From contig CM025855.1 in the NCBI GenBank assembly GCA_003952965.2, forward strand, positions 12,246,483 through 12,310,482: a stretch of 64,000 nt of DNA, read 5' to 3'. The notes beneath the pieces are model-generated. The model was given only the letters and a program-made list of their open reading frames with translations. It was not told the DNA's origin and searched no databases. Shown here in pieces: positions 43,616 to 54,989 of the stretch. The DNA is from Morella rubra. Taxonomy: Eukaryota; Streptophyta; Magnoliopsida; Fagales; Myricaceae. The position numbers were made by a program, and so were the translations under genes. Positions within the stretch are counted from its first letter, which is position 1, and every line of letters begins with the position of its first letter.

Positions 43616-44780
43616 AGGCCTAAATGCACCTCATACCTCTGTGGTATGCTTAAGTTGCAAATATGCCACATGGTAAAGAAAGTTGTTTTACTACCCCTGG
43701 GGTAATATTTATATTAACAAAATACCCCTCCATTCACTTCTCGTTTAAAAAACTAACGAGAAATGGTGACGTGGTATTCCTTAACACGTCTGCACAAATA
43801 AAAATGCGTCACGTGTCATATGGGCCCACTTTTGCCACATCATAAGCCCAATCAACAACCAGCCAGATGCCCAGTCAAATCAAATGTCAAGTCATTTTTA
43901 AAAAATTCAAAACCAAATTCAAGATGCGCCATTCAGCCAGCCAAATGAGGAATCGGCTCCATCGCACTCAAAGACGTCGCTACATTGAGATTGATGCAAG
44001 CAGAAATCCCAGCCTTAACCAAACTTCTCCTCAGGAAAGAAGTCAAAGTCCTCACTTTCTTCACAGTAATATTCTTGCACCCAACAACCTCGAACTTTCT
44101 CAATTTCCCACAACCCCTCATTGCACATGGCAATCCCATCCACTTGCAACCCAATCGTCATGCACACGCCATGGAACTGCCCCAGCTTCAGACACTTGGA
44201 GATCAGCACTTCTAACACTGGCCCATTATCCCTCACATTCTTATAGACATCGAGGACCACTTCCTCTATCAGAGGCATCCCAAAAAAGAGCTCCACCAGC
44301 CCTGCACGGCTAATCCTCGCATCCTCCGAACTATACCCATAGTCATTTGTGTCCCCACGAGGGTTCGATAGGGACGTTGTATCGACCAGATGGAGAAGCG
44401 GGGGAGGAGAAGTTTGGGGAAAAATGGCCAAGTGAGAATCGGGGTGAGAAAGAGATAGCTAAACTACGCATCCCGAATTTGGTTTTGATTTTTTTTTTAA
44501 ATAATGTGGCATTTGAGTTGATTGGGCATCTGGTTGGCTGTTAACTGGGCATATAATGTGGCAAAAGTAGGCCCAAATGACACATGGCGTGTTTTTATTT
44601 GTGCATACGTGTTGAGGAATACCACATTATCACTTTTCGTTAGTTTTTTAAATAGGAAATAGACAAGAGGTATTTTGTTAACATAAATATTGCCCCAAGA
44701 GTATTAAAATAACTTTCTTTACCAAAGGGACATATTTGCAATGTAACCATACCACAGGGGTATGTGGTGCATTTAAGCCT
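43616..44780. mobile_element. Pack-MULE-like element carrying a MAX2-type gene piece
   Basis: Inverted arms 43616-43928 and 44467-44780 (about 313 bp each) start AGGC(C/T)TAAATGCACC and stay similar to the inner end AAACCAAATTC...GATGCG. The 538-bp centre is not repeat-like and encodes LRR sequence on the minus strand. AAAAATT flanks both sides (43609-43615, 44781-44787). This is two bases short of the usual 9-bp MULE target and AT-rich, so it is weak evidence alone. No transposase. Confidence 0.82.
43945..44398 (-). pseudogene. MAX2: Captured fragment of a MAX2-like F-box/LRR gene
   Basis: Minus-strand frame 1 (44398-44123) reads LLHLVDTTSLSNPRGD, SSEDARISRAGLVELFFGMP, EEVVLDVYKNVRDNGPVLEV and LKLGQFHGVCMTIGLQVDGIAMC. 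Frame 2 (44118-43951) reads RGCGKLRKFEVVGCKNITVK, FLRRSLVKAGISACINL and SAMEPI. These are consecutive leucine-rich repeats as found in the middle of MAX2, the F-box protein that degrades targets in strigolactone and karrikin signalling. One repeat (about 20-25 codons) is missing at the frame break, and a few codons are lost in SKC-LKLGQ. The F-box and both ends are absent, so it is not a functional gene. Confidence 0.72.
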
Positions 44781-44787
44781 AAAAATT

Positions 44788-45874
44788 ATATGAGCTAGAA
44801 ATTTAATTAGTGACATTATTTCGGTCTTATTGGCTTATGTGAAATATAACATGGTAGAAGGATAGATAAGCCAATAATTGTTACAAAAAAGAATTTTACA
44901 AATTAATCTCATTTTCTCGAGAGTCAATTGTGATATGTTGATGGACATAATCGCAATTAGTAGAAGCCCAAAATTCTGAATAAAAGAATAATGGCAAAGG
45001 AGTTTCATGCAATCATATGGCCGAGATCTAATATTTCTAACGATCTCATGCCACACAATTAGGTTTTTCATTAAAAGACAGACTATGAGATGGTCAGCTG
45101 TTCAGTTGGCTATCAGAACTTTAAAAGAAATCTTGTGACGGCTATGAGGCATGGAGAGGAATGAGACAGAACCTTTTAAACTATTCATGTTTATAAAATC
45201 CACGAGATTCAAGGTGTGAAATCGACAAGACCCTAATAATTAATAAAGATAGAAGATCAAAGATTGTTCATTCGAAATTTGACATGTAATTTTTCCGCAA
45301 GCCTACTATCACGAGGATCCCAAGATTTGATGACCAATATAGAGTGCCCTTAACGTTCCACGGAGCCAGGACTTTTTCCTTATCTGCCAAGCTGCTGAAT
45401 TTGAAAATTTTTAAAGAATTGCCTCTAGAATCTTCAACAACTGTTTGACAAATTTCCATGCATCCCGAATTGCATTAGTGGTTACTGTTGCCGAGAGGTT
45501 TCTGGGCTGCAAGTTTTCCAACTAGGAGGAATTGAGTTACATATGTGGCGGCTTATTGGGTGTTGGCCTGGAATTTTAAGGGTAGATCATACCAGGACAG
45601 GGCTTGGGTTTTACGTAGCCAGTTAGACTGCTTGAGCTAAGTGCTAAAGTCAAAGGGTTACTGTATCTTTTAACATAACCAGTGCTCATGGTAACTGGAG
45701 TTGGTGATTAGCAGTTCCAGAAACCACAAAATACAACAGTAGGGAACAAATATCCCAAACATTAATCTTTCTCTAAAACGTCAGCTCAATCCTCTACATA
45801 ATCAAAGTTAAATAAGGTAAGAAAAGGATGATACATTGAACAACAAAAGTATTCCAAATGCGCTTTCGCATCAC
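44788..45874 (-). other. Mostly unassigned; DUF4283-like LINE remnant at about 45300-45450
   Basis: The minus strand at 45450-45300 reads SLKIFKFSSLADKEKVLAPW then NVKGTL, closely parallel to the FTFSSKEKKEKVL...PWNFKG block of the LINE ORF1 at 20900, so it is likely a LINE ORF1 scrap. Nothing else was recognised. The segment next to 45875 should include the 3' UTR of the host gene. Confidence 0.45.
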
Positions 45875-47626
45875 TCACTTTTGCTGCATTTGCTCTCTTA
45901 AGTTAGCAAGAGGGCCATAACCCTTCTCTTTCATTTTCGGTTTCTGACAGTTACAACTACTGGTGTTTAAATTTGCACCACAGTTCAGACACATACCTTT
46001 GCACCTCGGATCACATATTGCATTAATTGTAATTTCCACATGCACAATGTCTCTCATGTGCTTTGAAATGTCAATTTCTTTTTCTTCAGGAGGAAAATAG
46101 AGCCGATCATCCAAATCAATTGAAGCTTCATCATCTTCATCTTTGTCCCCGCTAACCCCAGAAGCAGTTCCGCATTTCTCATCACCAAAGAGCACACCCA
46201 TACTAATAATCTCTGGTTCTTCTATAGGTTCTTCAGTGAGTAAAAGTGAAAAGTTGGAGAATACGCTCTCAGCAGCGGGCTCACCACACCTTGAGGATGA
46301 GATTAGCAACTAATCAATCTATATAAAAAGAAAAGAACAATTCAATGGCAACATCATTGCTTGCGTGGAATGAGTCACAAAAAGGTAAAGGACGCTTATG
46401 CATGCAGATTTCCATCCTGCAGGTGACCCAGAAAGGAGTTTCAACAAACATACATGAAAGAAATCATCTCATTAGTTCTCAATGCATTTGTTCATGCCAC
46501 TTTTGGAACTCTACTTTATGTACCAATTTCTTCCTTCTGCACATAATAGTCATGTTCAGGACTGCATGTTATGACAAAATATTAAATTATCACCATTTCC
46601 AGAATCGCAATATCTATTGCACACAGCCAAACACAATATCCATCACTTTTCTTCTTTTCTTCCCCCTGTAACTCCTCTTTTTTCATTTGCTAAGATCATG
46701 TATGACAGATCATGTGATGGTATCATTGCTAAAGTCATCTAGTATGGTCCGCGAGGACTGGCTTACTCGAGTGCACCACTGTTTATCGAGAGATGTCCAT
46801 ATCTTAGACGCGACTCCAGTTGTATGGCCACAGGAATGGAGTCAGGATCCTTGTGATCGCCATGCCTTGCCCACAAGGCGAAATTGTGTGTTGGCCACTT
46901 AAAGCTTGAAAGAAAAATGATTTTAATTATGTGTGTACAACATTTTTAAGCTAGTGTTGAACTGAAAATAGTTCTACAAATTCATTTACTGTATAATGTA
47001 TTTTCTACTGAGTATTCGACTGATTTTTATGTTATGTTTTAAATATCCAGATTTAGAGGAAGACGAGTCTACAGGCCATGGGAATTAGATGACGGAATAA
47101 GCCTAGAGGACTTTAGAATAAGTGCATTGGTGCACCAAAATATAACTCCTAAGTTTTATTCACGAAGTTCTTTTAAACTACCTTGATTTTGAGATTGTAT
47201 ACGTTTAAATTCCGCAATATTTCTGATTTTGAGATCCTATTTTGTTATCTTGCTTATGTATTAAAAAAAACACTCCTAACCCTATCCTGGAAGGGGGTGT
47301 TACATGGAACAGAAAAGAAAAGTATTTTGCTGGAATTCATTCTCCGTGACTTTGACTAACTCTATATAAAATATTTACTAAGACTAAAAATTCCAACAGT
47401 GAGCATATAACCATCAGAAAATTTTCCACATACACATATTCAGAATAGCATTGCTAAAATATCAAAAAGACACAAATTGCCGGTTTTAAGGGACAGCTAC
47501 GTAATCCAAAAAATAGAATCATTGTAGCTTCGGGAGTGACAAGAATGATAGTCCTTAATCATTAACATTTGAAGTAGGGATCCTATATATCACTGAAATC
47601 ATGTGGATTAAAAGAAGGGGGGAGGG

Positions 47627-47662
<36 letters not shown>

Positions 47663-48334
47663 GAAATGGACCAGAGTATGTTATAGAGAGATATGAAGGA
47701 AGAAATCTCAAAGTTGATTAGCACACATGCACAAACCACAACTTGGATTTCCAGTTAATCGAATTACTAGATGACAATACCTATTGCAGCCAAGAGTGAT
47801 GACAGTCCTGATGATCCCATCCAACCTCAACTTTTGCTTCTTCCTAGTTACATCAATGGAAATCTGAACGGGTGTTCCAAGTGGATAATCCTTAACTGCT
47901 TTTGTGACCCGTAAACCCATCATTGAAGCACAAGACTTGGAGACCTCAGTTGAATGCTCTCCCAGACCCAGCCTCTCTAAGGTCGTGCAGTACTCCACAT
48001 GTGAAACTGAAGGGTTTCGCTTGTATATAACTGCTCCTTCCCATGGTGACCCTGTGCCTTCAATCTCTTCTTGCACTCGATTTGAGCAATCCAACAATAC
48101 AACATTTTCTTCAAAGGCCTGGATGCAATTTCTTGGAGTAGACAATAAATTCCTATGGGGTTTGCTTCTGGAAACTGTATCTTGATCTTCAGTGATACTC
48201 CATAGAACTTTGCCATGAACAAGAGGAAAGCTTAACTTTAAAGAACACGTTCCCTTGGATTTTAAATTATAAATCTTTGATTGGTTAAAACCAGAGGACA
48301 GAAGTATGGAAGACGAGGGGCATGTACGTGACAT
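45875..48334 (-). CDS. DUF177A: DUF177/YceD-homologue protein for chloroplast 23S rRNA accumulation, two coding exons
   Basis: Exons 48334-47781 and 46289-45875 join in phase (AG|G, Arg185) to 322 residues with no internal stop. The Ser-rich N-terminus (MSRTCPSSSILLSSGF) looks like a chloroplast transit peptide. The mature part has SHVEYCTTLERLGLGEHSTE, MGLRVTKAVKDYPLGTPVQ, LRLDGIIRTVITLGCNR|CGEPA (a CxxC split by the intron), FSNFSLLLTEEP, an acidic linker, DRLYFPPEEKEIDISKHMRD, HVEITINAICDPRC and a C-terminal CKGMCLNCGANLNTSSCNC. This matches plant homologues of bacterial YceD (DUF177), needed for chloroplast 23S rRNA accumulation. An in-frame TAA just upstream fixes the ATG or marks a UTR exon. 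It is the one clearly intact host gene here. Confidence 0.9.
46667..47304. mobile_element. Possible solo-LTR remnant in the intron
   Basis: The segment starts TGTAACTCC and ends GGGGGTGTTACA, so TGTAAC/GTTACA are short inverted ends as in gypsy LTRs. The inside (AGAGGAAGACGAG, CCTAGAGGAC) has the look of a Del/Tekay LTR. The flanks CCCCC and TGGAA are not a TSD, so the ends may be misplaced. Confidence 0.35.
47630..47661. repeat. G32 homopolymer in the intron
   Basis: Thirty-two consecutive G on the plus strand, preceded by GGGGGGAGGGGGAG. In the pre-mRNA it is a C-run about 120 nt after the donor. Confidence 0.85.
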
Positions 48335-49700
48335 TTAGTTACAATGTCTTACCACGGGAAATTCAATGGCATACAAAATATTCTAAGGCTTTCAGATAAC
48401 TATTCAAAGGAATTGGGCATAGCATCCAATTCCTGATATAAGACTCGTTCTGGAGCAATAGCAATGTGGCTTTGTTATTTTATTTATGGGTCAGGAAAGT
48501 CAGCAAGGCAACCCGAGCAACAAAATTCTGCAAGACAAAAGAACAAGTTCCAATATTTAGCTAGCATGTCATGGCATAATTATAGATCCAACTATTTATC
48601 CAAATAAAAGCAATGATTTATGGAGAAAAACAATTTAAAAAACAGAACAAAGAAACATTAGTGTAGAAACGAACAGATTCTTTTAGTTGTAACAAGAGGA
48701 AATGAAATTTGATTTGCCCCGGGAAAAAAGAGGAGGAATAAATGCTCCGCTCAAAAAAAGAGAGAGTGTTGAATCCTAGAAGTAATATAAGCACAAAAGT
48801 AATGTTGCACTTATTCATCTTTTTTTAATCAAATTTCTCTTTCCTCCTGCTCGCTAATTAAAATGGACACCGCAGTTAGTTATCCCATTCATCTCAATTA
48901 CCGCAGCAACGAGAGTCCCCACAGCACACGGATAGAACAGGGGGAGCAAAATAAGGATAGAAGAGCAGCTTATTTAAATTGACAAAGTAAACAACATAGC
49001 TTACGAGTGCTGTTTCCAGCAGAACATGCCACTCATGAATGATGGCTAGAAAGTGGCTTCGAAGAATGTGAACACTAAGCCGAGATTTGTTGTCATTGAC
49101 ATTATATTACAACATAAAACTGAATTAGCTGTCAACACATTACAGCCGGACTCATATGTGTCGACCAACCATTCAACTCTTTCAAAGGATATTCAAAACG
49201 AAGTAGGTAACTGATCGGTTAGCTTGCAACCATATTACGAGCGTCAGCAAGGGGATAAAATTCTCGGGTCAAATTCTTCAAAGGAAATGAACTGGAACTT
49301 CTGACGAGGCATTTCAACAAACACTTTGCTTTCCAGCTAACTCAATAAGATAGAAACTGAGGCACTAACCTATTTGAAATGGAGATGAGTGAACTTAGGC
49401 GGTGGTTATAGGTTTTAATTTTCAAACAAATGACTAAAAAAAATGCGATGGAAAACATCAATCTTTAATCTAAAGGCAGACCAAAGCACGGAAACAGACT
49501 TAAGCTGTATTCGCGAATTACCAACCTACAACTTCTCAGAAGCCAACCAAGTTCGTAAGATGGCAAGGAGGCTGGTTACTTACAGTGTGAAACGATTACA
49601 TTCTCTGCGAGAGGAAACACTGCAAAAGATAAAGGTGAGAGAGAGAGAGGGGCACGTGGGAGCGACCGAAGAGGTGCGAAAAGCTCTTCATTTAAATGCC
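48335..49700 (-). promoter_or_regulatory. 5' leader and promoter region of the DUF177 gene
   Basis: A likely 5' UTR exon ends at an ACT|GTAAGT donor at about 49580 (minus strand) and begins near 49690, with a CT-rich stretch and a G-box CACGTG at 49653-49658. The DNA from there to the start codon would be a UTR intron of about 1.2 kb. No acceptor was fixed with confidence, so transcript structure is an inference. Confidence 0.45.
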
Positions 49701-49863
49701 ACCTGTTGAGGATGGCAATGGGCCTCCGCTGCGAAATTTATTAGGGGCCATCGTGAATGGGATCATGAGTCTTTGGCCCATCCTCCAATTCATTGAATAT
49801 TACACGACAAAAAAAAAATGGATTTAATCCGTAATTTGGATTGTGAGAGGGAGAGATATCTTT

Positions 49864-51144
49864 GGGAAAAGATACCTTATAAAAGAGGTTCTTTTAAGAA
49901 ATGATAAGAAGCAGTAGTGAATATAAATTTTATCCAACCCGTTCTAAGCTTTTAATGAGTTGAAACGAGCTTAGCATGGCTTGGTTTGGGTATGGCAAAG
50001 TCAAGCCATTTCTTTTTGTTCCCTCTTCTAAGCCTCACGTCCTCTTTCTTCTCCAACACGTCTTCCCCTTCTTCGTCTTCTCTGTTTTCTTCTCTCCCAT
50101 GTTCTCCATCACTTCACAGCTGTGCGCAGGAGACAGAGCTGATCATTGGTCTGCAGAAGAGAAATTTTGTTTGCACTGTTAGGTCCACGAGAATCGCAGG
50201 AAGAACAAGAAGAACGTCTTTTGCTTGCACTATTGCCTTATTATTTGCCCCCACTGCCTCCATTCTCACTGCTTTCACCCTCTCATCTGATGCCTAAAGT
50301 TGTTTTTTAGGGTGATTTTTTTATCGTGTATATATTGTGAACTTTCTTTTGTATAATTTTTATGAAAGATGTTTTCTTTTGTATAATTCTACTGAGGGAA
50401 GACAACAAAAAAAAGGCTTTTGTTTCTTCTCTTAGAATATCTCATTTAAATTCCATGAATTTTGAATTCTTTAAATTTGATGAATTTGTTTCTTCTTAAA
50501 TTTAATGAATTTTGAATTCATTTTCAAATCTATCCCTGTCCGTTTAAATTTTATGAATTTTGAATTCATAAGTAAAAATTCTTGCCTCAGTTTCTTTTAC
50601 AACCGAAAGATTTGGTAGCTGCAGGAGATTTAGGAGACCCTGCTAGAAGACTTCTGCAAGCTTCTCCACTTATATTGATATCTACTTTGTAAGCGTCCTT
50701 CAAATTGCAAACATATTATATATATATTTATATACAAATGCAGAAAAGAGTAACACAGATCCAAACTAATAAATGCAGAAAAAAATATACAAATGGAAGA
50801 AAAGATTAACAGCGTTTAAACTGGTCCAACCTAATAAATGCAGAAAGTGGAGGAGAAAATTTTTAAATGGGTCTCCTGCGAAACAGAGGTGAAATGGTCT
50901 CCTGCGCATAGAGGTGAAATGGAGAAAATTTTTTGTTTAAGGGGGAGACGTGCTGGAGAAGAATGGGAGCGTGAGGCTTAGAAGAGGGGACAAAAAGAAA
51001 TATTTTAGCTTAGCCATAACCAAACCAAGCCGAGCCAAGCTTGTTTCAGCTCATTAAATGAGGTATCAAGATTAGAACGGTTAGATGAGATTTATACAAT
51101 CCTGACCGCTTCTTATCATTTCTTAGAAGAAGCTCTCTTTTCCC
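49864..51144. mobile_element. Fold-back MULE (1.3 kb) upstream of the DUF177 gene
   Basis: Arms of about 210 bp (49864-50072 and 50938-51144) start GGGAAAAGA and share AAGAAATGATAAGAAGC, GCTTGGTTTGG and CCTCTTCTAAGCCTCACG. Flanks are the perfect 9-bp TSD GATATCTTT (49855-49863 and 51145-51153). No transposase. The centre contains an open frame (49986-50297) that may be a captured gene start. Confidence 0.85.
49986..50297 (+). CDS. Open frame in the fold-back MULE, unknown protein, 103 residues
   Basis: It starts inside the left arm (MGMAKSSHFFLFPLL) and reads through Ser/Phe-rich sequence into FVCTVRSTRIAGRTRRTSFA and CTIALLFAPTASILTAFTLSSDA. The second half looks like a plastid or lumen targeting sequence (basic Arg cluster, hydrophobic stretch, Ala-x-Ala-like end), so it could be a captured transit peptide. 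Length and composition could also arise by chance in CT-rich DNA. No family recognised. Confidence 0.3.
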   Translation: MGMAKSSHFFLFPLLSLTSSFFSNTSSPSSSSLFSSLPCSPSLHSCAQETELIIGLQKRNFVCTVRSTRIAGRTRRTSFACTIALLFAPTASILTAFTLSSDA

Positions 51145-51153
51145 GATATCTTT

Positions 51154-51655
51154 TACTAAAAAGAAGTTAAAATAATTATAGTATTGTAAGTTAAATGATA
51201 ATTAGAACAATTTAAATTGTCTAAATCGGTTTTGGTGACCCAAAAAGTTATAAATGCTTAATACATCCCCTTTATTATCAGGAAAAAAAACATAGCATAA
51301 GGTTTTCATAGATTTTCATACTACTACTAATAATGGAAAGTGTGTGAATATAATTAAGCCTTTTTTATTATTATATTTGAAAGTACACTAATTAGTTTCA
51401 ATTACAGTAGTTATCTCTCTTTAATTTAGATCGGGGTGAAAAGCTATTCGAGAATATCAAAATTCTGCAAAATTTACAAACTACCTACGGTTTCAATACT
51501 ATTCATATGTTAAGATATCAATGGACATGAGATAATATTATAATTTCTTTAATATATATATATATATATATATATATGAGTTTACAAGAACTACTTAATA
51601 ACAATCAAACTCTGAAAATACAATAAAATTGAAGATTAATCTTGTTTTAGAGATT
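51154..51655. other. AT-rich, no gene recognised
   Basis: Contains a (TA) run near 51555-51577. No coding frame. Confidence 0.5.
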
Positions 51656-52997
51656 CTAGGGCTTGTTTGGAAAAGGGTTGTGGTTGTGGTTTTGGTTTTG
51701 GTTTTGGGTTCAACTTTTTAAATTTCAAATTTTAATATTTTAATATTGTTTAGTTGTAAGGATTTGTTTGATTGTTTAAGATTTGGAATGATTTATATTT
51801 TAATTAAATTAAATAATATTAATTTATAGTTATTATGATATTCAAAAAATAAGAAAATAAAAAATGATTTTAAAAAATCAGAAAATATATATAATTCAAA
51901 AAATAAGTAGAAAATAATTTCATATATATAAAAATTATAAAAATAGATAAAATATGAAACTAATAAAAAAATATCCACAAAAATTAAAAGATAGATAAAA
52001 ATCGTGTAAAATTTATAAAATAAATAAAAATTGACAAATATAATAAAAAAACTATAAATTTGATTATTACAAAAAAAAAAAAAAAAACAGTTATGGCATT
52101 GTTTGGTCTCACAGTAGGTATTTGCACTAGTTACATATTCATATAAAGTGTGTTTATGATAATAAGGTCATATTATGTAATTGAAATCATTATAACCGTG
52201 ATAAAATTGTATCCTATCTCTAGACTTAGATAAAATATCTCTAGCCTCTTCGTCAACAACCCATAAAAGCATATTTTCCTGTTTTTGGTTTTTAATTCTT
52301 TCTTTTGGGCGATATACTCTACAAATGAAATTAGGAAATATTAATGAATTGTTGACGTCATAAATGCCACATAAATGATTTTATTTGGTGAGATACTCAA
52401 CCAGAAGGACAATTGTATATATCTTCTTCTTTTCTTTCTTTCTTTTTTCTTTTTCATTTTCTGCAAATAATATATTGACAATTTTTAGAGAAAATAGAGA
52501 TGTATGCTAAAAAAAAAGGATAAAGCAAGAAAATATTAACATTCTTGGTAAAAAAAGGAAAATAAAAATTAACAGCATGTTACGAAAATTCCAAGAAAAA
52601 AATAAGGTAAGGTTAAGGTAATGTAAAATTTATTTTTTTATAAAACTTGCACATTTTTATCTTAGGTATTTTAATTTTTATGGATATTTTTTTATTAGTT
52701 TCATATTTTATCTATTTTTATAATTTTTGATATTTATGAAATCATTTTCTACTTATTTTTTTAATCATATATTTTCTTATTTTTAAAATCATTTTTTTTT
52801 TTTATTTTTTGAATATTATAGTAACAGTAAATTAATATTATTTAAATTAATTAACATATAAATCATTCCAAATCTTAAACAACCAAACAAATCCTTACAA
52901 CTAAACAATATTTAAATCTTAAAATTTGAAATTTGAAAGTTGAACCCAAAATCAAAACCAAAACCACAACCACAACCCATTTCCAAACAAGCCCTAG
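51656..52997. mobile_element. AT-rich inverted-repeat element (1.3 kb)
   Basis: The left end CTAGGGCTTGTTTGGAAA is matched by the complement of the right end, and the arms stay similar for about 250 bases (GGTTGTGGTTGTGGTTTTGG; CAAATTTTAAT). The centre is almost pure A/T with poly(A) and poly(T) runs. Only TA is shared at the immediate flanks, so the superfamily is not settled. Confidence 0.65.
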
Positions 52998-54984
52998 AGG
53001 AGCTCTGCAAGGGAGATAGAAGGGGCGGGAGGCGCCCTATGAGCCTCTTAGGCTTGTTTAGTTGTGGGTTCTGGTTTTGAAGGTTCAAACCATGGTTTGA
53101 ACCCAAATTTACATCGCGCGTTTGGCATGGTTCACCAGTACAGTGACATGGTCACGTGTGACCGTCTAATTGGCCATGCATTGTAAAAAGTTACTAAATG
53201 TATACCTACGTTTCAGATATAACCCGTACACCGATAATCTCTGTCACACTATAGTACGGAGCTTAAAATATCTTGTCGTCTCCGGTATTCATTGGTTGGA
53301 AGCCTACACCCTTTATCTGCCTCTCCCTCTTCCATGCTCACTGTCGTGCCCCGCTTCCACCCTAAATGCAAATTTATTTCGACACCTGGGTCTCCAACTG
53401 CTGATTCAATACCCAATACCACCTCCTTACCATGTTCTTCCCTCATAACTTTTCAACTACCCATTTCGATCCAGTCCCGTACCAAATTCCCCAAGTTAAT
53501 CTCAATCTTTCTCTATCAGCCCTTTATTCTCAGCCTTACAAAGCTTTGTGCTCGCGGTCCATTCTGTAGCCCATGCTCAGGGAATCAAATATTAGATTGT
53601 AAGACTCCCCCTTAGTTGGATCCCGTCATGCATAAAATTTAGAAAAATATATCATTGTCACCTCAGACTTCATCTCCAAGATTGACGAATAGTATCCTTT
53701 TGATGTCCGTAAGCTTCAAAGTTTTATTTTAAAGGACACCTCTCAGATCACCCCTAAAATATGCGCAAGCACCTGAGTACTGGTTGTAAACACTTCAGAA
53801 GCACCCTTTCATCAGCAATCATTGGTGCTCGTCCTCCGTTGCTATCCGCTGCAGTACCCAGGACGCCCGATGGTCGGGATTCACACCCCCGGTAGCGGCC
53901 ACTATTGACTTCCCCATCAATATTTACCACGGCTCCCACAATGCGTTCCAGGTCAAAGGTTTGGTTCAATTTTTTTATGATGTCGAGTTGCATTGATTTT
54001 TACCCATTTCATCTCCCATCACATTGTTCAGGTTCTTTCCATTCGGTGTTCATTATGTGTACTTTGCAGTGATATTTACCTCTTTCGCTCTACCAATTCT
54101 TTGTTGACTTTTCTTACATTTTTAATGTTCGACCTTATGCCTCTGTCAATTTCTGCCCAAAAGTTCCACGGCCACTGCTTGTTAGAATTGCATATGGGCT
54201 TTTCTTCCTGCCATTGCATTCCCCTTCGATATACCCCACTATTGACTTCAACTATATCAAAAACAAAGATGATGACTGGTTGGGCATATGTACATTGTGT
54301 GCACATGACCTTCACTTGCAACTGGAATGTACACTATCTGCACACTCCTGAGGCTGTATTTAGACTCATTCCCATGCTTTTCGACACTTTGTTTACCATT
54401 GCGACATTCTTCATTGTTGCATTTTTCGGTTCTCCTTTTAACCCTTCTAAAAACGCTCTTACAATACATGCTTCAGACTGCTTGCTCTTTGTCTAATATT
54501 GGCGTTTGTTATACTATGAATTTGTTAATTCATTATTTATGCGACTATGACATCCATTCTGTGTAGCTTTGGTTTTGTGCTTCATTTATGTTGATTTATT
54601 TTATATGTTACATTCATTATCTATGTTGATTCACTATTCTCATCTATGTTGATTCATTATCTACGTTGATTCACTATTTATTGCGATTCCTACAGTCCTA
54701 CAACCTACGACCTCATTCCACCCATCACAAGAGGCGTAAAGCGCGAACCAAACGGCCTGCCTTCGATGGAGCAGCCATCACGGAGGAGGGTCAATGACCC
54801 AGCGAGGCGGCTCGTGCTCGACACTGGGAAGGATGTCATGGCTGTAATAGTGGGAAACGAAGTGGGAGACCTCCACCCACGCCAGTTATTATTGCGAGTG
54901 CGTTTTCTCGCTTGTTGTGTATCATGACATGCGCTTAAGTAATGGTATTTACTTCATTTGCTGCTTGTCTTTTGTTAGTGTCTA
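52998..54984. other. Unassigned, partly higher-GC sequence with exon-like stretch
   Basis: The plus strand from 54671 to 54925 is open without a start codon and GC-rich at 54740-54900, with a possible acceptor (TTCCTACAG) at 54693 and donor (CGA|GTGCG) at 54898. Residues include ITRGVKREPNGLPSMEQPSR and LVLDTGKDVMAVIVGNEVGD. A second open patch (54100-54350) reads DFNYIKNKDDDWLGICTLC. No family recognised. Four near-copies of TATGTTGATTCA(T/C)TAT lie at 54588-54690. Confidence 0.35.
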
Positions 54985-54989
54985 TGGGC

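Larger units (their letters stand above)
46290..47780 (-). other. Intron of the DUF177 gene, 1.49 kb
   Basis: The donor AATAG|GTATTG and acceptor CTCAAG|GTGTGG bound it. It contains a G32 run (plus strand), a possible LTR remnant (46667-47304) and otherwise AT-rich DNA. Confidence 0.85.
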
